A stretch of 64,000 bases of DNA from an uncultured Bacteroides sp. (GTDB lineage: Bacteria; Bacteroidota; Bacteroidia; Bacteroidales; Bacteroidaceae): NCBI RefSeq assembly GCF_937912035.1, contig NZ_CALDPF010000054.1, positions 1 through 64,000 of the forward strand, written 5' to 3'. The notes under the pieces were generated by a model. That model had not been told where the DNA came from, did no database searches, and was given only the letters and a program-made list of their open reading frames with translations. The first letter of the stretch is position 1. Each line of letters starts with the position of its first letter. Positions 61,443-64,000 of this stretch are shown in pieces. Position numbers and translations under genes: made by a program.

Positions 61443-63557
61443 ATGAATAACATAAAAAATCAATTGTATATAGGTGCTTTAGCACTATCGTTGGTTGCAG
61501 GTTCTACTGCTTGTACTGACGAATTTTTGAAGGAAAATTCCAATCATATGGTAACTGATGGTCTATTGGAGACAGCTGATGGCGCTTTGGCAATGGCTGC
61601 AGGTTTATATGGGAATATACGTTGGCATTTTGGATATGAATGGGCTTATGGTATTACTCTTTATGGTACAGATGAATTTACTAATGGAGCAGATTTGACA
61701 AGTGAACCGTGGAATACTTATGATACAAGATTAAATCCTCTTGACTGTACAGTAGCGACAGGGGCTGCTAATAATAACTGTCCAGGTGTATCTGCATTAT
61801 GGAATCAGATGTATTATGGTATTTCTACAGCTAATTTGGTAATCTCAAAGGTCGGAAAAGTAGCTGATGAAGATAGTCGTAATAAGGCTATGGGAGAGGC
61901 TTATTTTTTAAGAGGATATAATTATTATCGTTTGTTCTCTCAATACGGTGGCGTAGTATTACAGACAGAACCTTTACAAGGTGTAGTACGCAGCTTTGAG
62001 CGTGCTAGTGCTGAAGAAACATTAAATCAAGTAATATCTGATTTTGAACAAGCCTATAGATTGCTTCCTACAAATAAATGGCGTGGTAATGGAACTTGGA
62101 CACGTTATACAGCAGCTCATTTTTTGGCAAAAGCTTTATTGTATCGTCAAAGTGAGCGTTGTCAGGATTGGAATTCTAAATATCCTGCAAAAACAGATTT
62201 AGAGCGTGCAATAACGTTATGTAATGAGGTTATTAAAGCATGTCCTCTAGCTAAGGATTATAACCAGCTTTATGCAGAATGGACAGGAGTTGATTGTGCA
62301 AATGAAGGTCTTAGTGAGATTTTGATGGCTGCTGAACATAATGATGATAGCTCTACTCAAGGACGATTTGGTAATCGCTCATATAATTATTTCAATCCAC
62401 AGTTCTCTAATTTTTCTGGAGGTTGGGTTCAGCGTGGTCAGTATATTGGAGGTATGGATTTTCAACGTTGCCGTCCTACAGAATATAGTTATTCTATTTT
62501 TGATAATGTGAATGATTCACGAATGTGGAAAACTTTCAAGACTGTTTTTGGATTGAATAGTATTGCTGAGGATGTTGCAAAAGTAGTAGAAAACAATGGA
62601 ATTAAAGAAGATCAGGTTCCAACTTTGGGAGATTATGGAATTTTGTTTATCTTAAATAAAAAAGATGATACACACATAGACGAATCTACTTATGGTACAT
62701 TTGGTCGTGGAGCAATTCCTCATACATTTGTTCATCCTGAAACTGGTAAGTGGGTACCCAATGTTTTTCCTGTATTCTTGAATGGAGAGTATGTAATGAA
62801 TACTTACGGAGTTAGTGGTGATCCTTCACAGTCTAATGTTTTTTGTGGTATTAATAAAACCGAAGATGGTACTCGTACAGCAGAAAAAGGTGATGCACAT
62901 CGTGATGTTATCATGGCTCGTACAGGTGAAACATATTTGGTTAAGGCTGAAGCACAAGTAAGGTTAGAAGATTATCAAGGAGCAATTGTAACAGTAAATG
63001 AACTTCGTGCTAGAGCTCAATGGAAAGAAGGTGAAGACCGTGAGTTTTATACAGATGGATCAATGGCTTTTGCGGAAAATACTACGGCAAATGCAACATT
63101 GGGAAAATGTAAGGATGCAACAGGACGTAAATTAACTAATTCTGAGGCACATGAGGTATCATTCATACAGAAAAACACATATTATTTATCAACAGGCATT
63201 GAGCGTACAACTGCGGCCTCTAATCTTCAAATTGCTGATTATCATAACCTTCCTGCTGAAGATGAGGTAATCTTATCAGCTTTAGGTTGTAGGACAGATA
63301 AAGAACGTATGATAAATTTTATTTTAAATGAACGTACACGTGAATTATTGGGTGAATGGAATCGTTGGGAAGAACTGAGTCGTACAGGTATGTTAATTAA
63401 ACGTGCTAAAATGTTTAATCCAGAGGCTCAGGCTATAACTGAGGGTAAACATGAACTTCGTCCTATTCCTCAAACATTCTTGGATGGGTTACAACATGAA
63501 GATGGTACGAATTATTCTGATGCTGAAAAAGCAGCAATGCAAAATCCTGGATATTGA
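61443..63557 (+). CDS. SusD-family glycan-binding lipoprotein (3)
   Basis: 704 residues, longer than the usual 500-600. Lipoprotein Cys24 (GSTACTDEF). SusD features: GEAYFLRGYNYYRLFSQYGGVVLQTEPL, FLAKALLYRQSERC, TYLVKAEAQVRLEDYQGAIVTVNELRARA and INFILNERTRELLGEWNRWEELSRTGML. The closing QNPGY corresponds to NPGW in the others. Large insertions around 300-480 may shape the binding site. Partner of SusC (3). Confidence 0.94.
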   Translation: MNNIKNQLYIGALALSLVAGSTACTDEFLKENSNHMVTDGLLETADGALAMAAGLYGNIRWHFGYEWAYGITLYGTDEFTNGADLTSEPWNTYDTRLNPLDCTVATGAANNNCPGVSALWNQMYYGISTANLVISKVGKVADEDSRNKAMGEAYFLRGYNYYRLFSQYGGVVLQTEPLQGVVRSFERASAEETLNQVISDFEQAYRLLPTNKWRGNGTWTRYTAAHFLAKALLYRQSERCQDWNSKYPAKTDLERAITLCNEVIKACPLAKDYNQLYAEWTGVDCANEGLSEILMAAEHNDDSSTQGRFGNRSYNYFNPQFSNFSGGWVQRGQYIGGMDFQRCRPTEYSYSIFDNVNDSRMWKTFKTVFGLNSIAEDVAKVVENNGIKEDQVPTLGDYGILFILNKKDDTHIDESTYGTFGRGAIPHTFVHPETGKWVPNVFPVFLNGEYVMNTYGVSGDPSQSNVFCGINKTEDGTRTAEKGDAHRDVIMARTGETYLVKAEAQVRLEDYQGAIVTVNELRARAQWKEGEDREFYTDGSMAFAENTTANATLGKCKDATGRKLTNSEAHEVSFIQKNTYYLSTGIERTTAASNLQIADYHNLPAEDEVILSALGCRTDKERMINFILNERTRELLGEWNRWEELSRTGMLIKRAKMFNPEAQAITEGKHELRPIPQTFLDGLQHEDGTNYSDAEKAAMQNPGY

Positions 63558-63617
63558 TTTATTTCATTATGATTAGTTAAAATAGGGTTAGTCTTGAGCC
63601 CTAGTAAATTTTATAAT

Positions 63618-63662
63618 CTTACTCAGGTCTACAATAGATATGTATTCCTGAGTAAGTTTTTT
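63618..63662 (+). terminator. Terminator after SusD (3)
   Basis: CTTACTCAGG (63618-63627) pairs with CCTGAGTAAG (63647-63656), followed by six T. It ends or attenuates the susCD transcript before the gene at 63696. Confidence 0.85.
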
Positions 63663-63695
63663 GTAGGTATTATTTTTATATACAAATCAATATTT

Positions 63696-64000
63696 ATGAA
63701 TAAATTTATTATTTTCTTAATTGGGTTGTTAGCATCATTAAACTGTTTAGCTACAGAAAGTGTAAAATCAGGTCTTGATAAGAAATCTTTCAATAAGTAT
63801 TGGAAGGTGGAATCCGAATCTCCTGATTATAGGGTATCTTTCAATAGTGATACTTGTGAAATTTTATCTCCTAAAGGTCTTACTTTATGGAGAAAAGAGA
63901 AAATATCTGGAGATGTAACTATAGAATATGATGCATGTGTGGTGTATAATGGGGCTGAAGGGGAACGTCTAAGTGACTTGAATTGTTTTTGGATGGCTTC
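63696..64000 (+). CDS. Secreted protein, partial; possibly DUF6250/YesU-like
   Basis: The frame starts at ATG 63696 with a signal peptide (MNKFIIFLIGLLASLNCLA) and runs off the window after 101 codons. Visible sequence (YWKVESESPDYRVSF, GLTLWRKEKISGDVTIEYDACVV, LNCFWMAS) is beta-rich and resembles concanavalin-like DUF6250 or YesU-type proteins of pectin loci. The naming is from memory and tentative. Its position after a SusC/SusD pair supports a PUL role. Confidence 0.55.
   Translation, partial: MNKFIIFLIGLLASLNCLATESVKSGLDKKSFNKYWKVESESPDYRVSFNSDTCEILSPKGLTLWRKEKISGDVTIEYDACVVYNGAEGERLSDLNCFWMA

Noticed and set aside
1..64000. CRISPR arrays, tRNA or rRNA genes, transposases or integrases
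   Set aside because: I looked for regularly spaced repeats, cloverleaf-type sequence and mobile-element proteins and saw none; the repeats found are short regulatory arrays.

Overview
The window is Bacteroidota DNA, most likely Bacteroides or Phocaeicola (Bacteroidaceae). The evidence is SusC/SusD pairs, a hybrid two-component sensor/AraC regulator, promoters of the form TAnnTTTG without Shine-Dalgarno sites, AT-rich composition and the housekeeping genes present. It holds about 30 genes, and roughly five sixths of it is secreted carbohydrate-degradation machinery.

Layout. (1) 1-6449: right edge of another polysaccharide utilization locus (PUL), with a SusD C-terminus, a hybrid two-component regulator (HTCS, minus strand) and a heparinase II/III-fold polysaccharide lyase. 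(2) 6529-15112: a GH3 glycosidase, then housekeeping genes: radical SAM protein, helix-hairpin-helix outer-membrane protein, DUF4294 protein, SpoU rRNA/tRNA methyltransferase and NadA. The spaces here contain two consensus DnaA boxes and a short array of DnaA-box-like repeats. (3) 15222-15320: a possible tiny RNA gene with its own promoter and terminator. (4) 15381-28228: a single 12.6-kb operon without SusC/SusD: GH20 lipoprotein, GH29 fucosidase, GH3, M28 peptidase, GH43, a GH67-like protein and a secreted FAD oxidoreductase carrying a carbohydrate-binding-like domain. Three GACAGTTC repeats at exactly 22-bp phase precede it. (5) 28289-40853: a PL9 lyase and a lipoprotein, then two tandem SusC/SusD pairs. 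A decayed copy of the susC promoter and 5' coding end lies in front of PL9. (6) 40875-53238: NigD-like lipoprotein, PL22, GH2, PL11, a second GH2, DUF1593 and DUF2264 proteins. (7) 53258-64000: a divergent GH43, a tandem CE12 esterase, a second PL11, a third SusC/SusD pair and the start of a further secreted protein.

Regions 5-7 fit rhamnogalacturonan-I (pectin) use. PL9 and PL11 lyases cut the backbone, CE12 removes acetyl groups, GH2 and GH43 strip galactose and arabinose side chains, PL22 finishes oligogalacturonates, and the SusC/SusD pairs import the products. No GH28, GH105, GH78/GH106 or cognate regulator is visible, so the locus probably continues to the right. Region 4 is a different enzyme set. 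Hexosaminidase, fucosidase, GH3, peptidase and FAD oxidoreductase together suggest attack on a glycoprotein-type or xylose/fucose-decorated glycan, and this operon is the best candidate for an undescribed system. Function names rest on motif recognition by eye; no database search was run.
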